The notes under the pieces were generated by a model. The model saw only the letters and a list, made by a program, of their open reading frames with translations, was not told the DNA's origin and ran no database searches. Shown here piece by piece: positions 6,082 through 6,509 of a DNA stretch of 6,509 nucleotides. Source of the DNA: SIG459 sp045638085 (lineage in GTDB: Bacteria > Bacillota > Clostridia > Oscillospirales > Oscillospiraceae); contig JAZUAQ010000013.1 of the NCBI GenBank assembly GCA_045638085.1, forward strand, positions 1 through 6,509. Reading direction: 5' to 3'. The first letter of the stretch is position 1. Every line of letters starts with the position of its first letter. The position numbers were made by a program, and so were the translations under genes.

Positions 6082-6104
6082 AAAATGTGCCACCGGCACA
6101 TTTT
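6082..6104. repeat. Hairpin with A/T-flanked arms, possible bidirectional terminator
   Basis: AAAATGTGCC pairs perfectly with GGCACATTTT around a three-base loop. The stem begins with four A and ends with four T, so it could act as a weak terminator in either direction, but no gene ends next to it. A related TGTGCCAC occurs inverted near 6470-6477, outside the opposite arm of the larger inverted repeat. Confidence 0.6.
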
Positions 6105-6117
6105 CTTAACGCCCCGA

Positions 6118-6171
6118 CGTTTTCCGCTCGGGACGCTGCTGCTTTTTGGCGCCTGTTCGGCGCCACGGGGA
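6118..6171 (+). repeat. Left arm of long inverted repeat
   Basis: This 54-base segment matches the reverse complement of 6385-6438 at 50 of 54 positions with no gaps; the four differences are at 6130 and within 6143-6147. Each arm holds its own hairpin, GGCGCC-TGTTC-GGCGCC (6148-6164 here). Beyond the core, weaker likeness continues inward (a shared TTTCCGC at 6187-6193) and outward (TGTGCCAC). Confidence 0.9.
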
Positions 6172-6226
6172 TTGCACATTGTTATATTTCCGCCCTCCGT
6201 AGGGCGCGACGACTCGGCCCGCCATC

Positions 6227-6254
6227 AAAGCCTTCCCCTCAAGGGGAAGGCTTT
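6227..6254. repeat. Perfect 13-bp palindrome inside the inverted repeat
   Basis: AAAGCCTTCCCCT (6227-6239) and AGGGGAAGGCTTT (6242-6254) are separated by two bases, so the DNA could extrude as a cruciform and the RNA would form a near-continuous hairpin. It is the first of two related CCTCCCC/CCTTCCCC hairpins in this core and resembles an intergenic repeat family I recall from Clostridia. Confidence 0.85.
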
Positions 6255-6257
6255 AAA

Positions 6258-6316
6258 ACCTCTCCGACACGGCTTGCGCCGCGCCACCTCCCCCGATAGG
6301 GGAGGCTTTGAGAGGT
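6258..6316. repeat. Bipartite hairpin element next to the palindrome
   Basis: Outer arms ACCTCTC (6258-6264) and GAGAGGT (6310-6316) enclose an inner stem CCTCCCC (6287-6293) with GGGGAGG (6299-6305) and a GC-rich arm with a small GGC/GCC pairing. GGGGAGGCTTT echoes the GGGGAAGGCTTT of the adjacent palindrome, suggesting duplication of a common unit. Confidence 0.75.
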
Positions 6317-6384
6317 GGATGCGCTTTTGCAGTGGGAGTAAACCTCCACCCTCCGGGGGGGTGCGGAAACATTACGAGGCACAG

Positions 6385-6438
6385 TCCCCGTGGCGCCGAA
6401 CAGGCGCCTAGAGGCAGCAGCGTCCTGAGCGGAAAACG
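6385..6438 (-). repeat. Right arm of long inverted repeat
   Basis: This is the inverted copy of 6118-6171 (50 of 54 bases), also containing the GGCGCC-TGTTC-GGCGCC hairpin. The arms enclose 213 bases with the two hairpin elements. Near conservation of both arms, including the hairpin, points to a recent shared origin or selection for pairing. Confidence 0.9.
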
Positions 6439-6476
6439 AGGGAAGCACACTAAGGTTTCGGTTTTGATTATGTGGC

Positions 6477-6495
6477 ACAAAAGTTTTCCTTTTGT
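6477..6495. repeat. Small hairpin at the right edge
   Basis: ACAAAAG (6477-6483) pairs with CTTTTGT (6489-6495) around a five-base loop. The following TCGCAGCGAGGGAG, read in reverse complement, resembles the CCCTCCTCGCAGCG at 6046-6059, so the mosaic probably extends beyond the window. Confidence 0.55.
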
Positions 6496-6509
6496 CGCAG
6501 CGAGGGAGT

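Larger units (their letters stand above)
5953..6509. repeat. Non-coding palindrome-rich repeat mosaic, continuing past the window
   Basis: These 557 bases contain no ORF with a ribosome site and recognisable protein. They are packed with hairpins and inverted repeats, itemised separately: a two-tier palindrome at 5961-6051, a hairpin at 6082-6104, matching inverted arms at 6118-6171 and 6385-6438, paired hairpins at 6227-6316 between the arms, and a hairpin at 6477-6495. Short ORFs on both strands share peptides only because the DNA is inverted-repeated. I recall similar hairpin-dense intergenic sequence from gut Clostridia, where it is often mis-annotated as short proteins. No transposase is visible; a non-autonomous element or nested set of them is possible. 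Confidence 0.85.

Noticed and set aside
5864..6509. Several 60-150 codon frames on both strands with shared peptides such as LFGATG
   Set aside because: The shared peptides arise because the 54-base arms are inverted copies of each other; frames lack ribosome sites and run through perfect hairpins.
5953..6509. CRISPR array in the repeat-rich end
   Set aside because: Repeats are inverted and hairpin-like, not regularly spaced direct repeats with unique spacers, and no cas gene is present.

Overview
The window looks like chromosome from a low-to-moderate GC Gram-positive anaerobe, most likely class Clostridia and perhaps the Ruminococcaceae/Oscillospirales. The reasons are a ctsR-mcsA-clpC stress operon with a textbook CtsR operator, a short clostridial 2[4Fe-4S] ferredoxin, strong GGAGG-type ribosome binding sites, sigma-A-like promoters, and a palindrome-rich intergenic tract of a kind I recall from gut Clostridia. 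The placement is inference from gene content; no rRNA or other marker gene is present.

Layout. The left third is read on the minus strand. A PfkB-family kinase (777-1673, probable pseudouridine kinase PsuK) is followed by pseudouridine-5'-phosphate glycosidase PsuG (737 down past the window start, so its C-terminus is missing). Together they would phosphorylate pseudouridine and split the product into uracil and ribose 5-phosphate. A good promoter lies upstream of the kinase. Next, also on the minus strand, is a 57-residue ferredoxin (1809-1982) with its own promoter and a terminator hairpin that separates it from psuK.

A divergent intergenic region (1983-2270) carries the ferredoxin promoter and the ctsR promoter. 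The latter has a perfect CtsR heptad-repeat operator and six more GTCA/TGAC cores around it. The plus-strand operon is ctsR (2271-2729), an mcsA-like gene (2798-3268) and clpC (3341-5803). Its logic is autoregulation: CtsR represses the operon, heat or protein stress relieves repression, and the ClpC AAA+ unfoldase with an external ClpP degrades damaged proteins. mcsB, the arginine kinase usually found between mcsA and clpC, is absent, and the McsA-like protein has only one zinc-finger cysteine quartet. ClpC nevertheless keeps the N-domain glutamates that bind phosphoarginine in Bacillus.

After clpC come a possibly structured 3' untranslated segment (5836-5900), a strong intrinsic terminator (5923-5952), and about 550 bases without a credible gene (5953-6509). 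That last tract is a mosaic of perfect hairpins and long inverted repeats, including a pair of 54-base arms that are 93% identical and lie about 210 bases apart. It continues beyond the right edge of the window. The least explained parts of the window are this repeat mosaic, the operator cluster and the mcsB-less operon. I did not find a clearly new multi-gene system.
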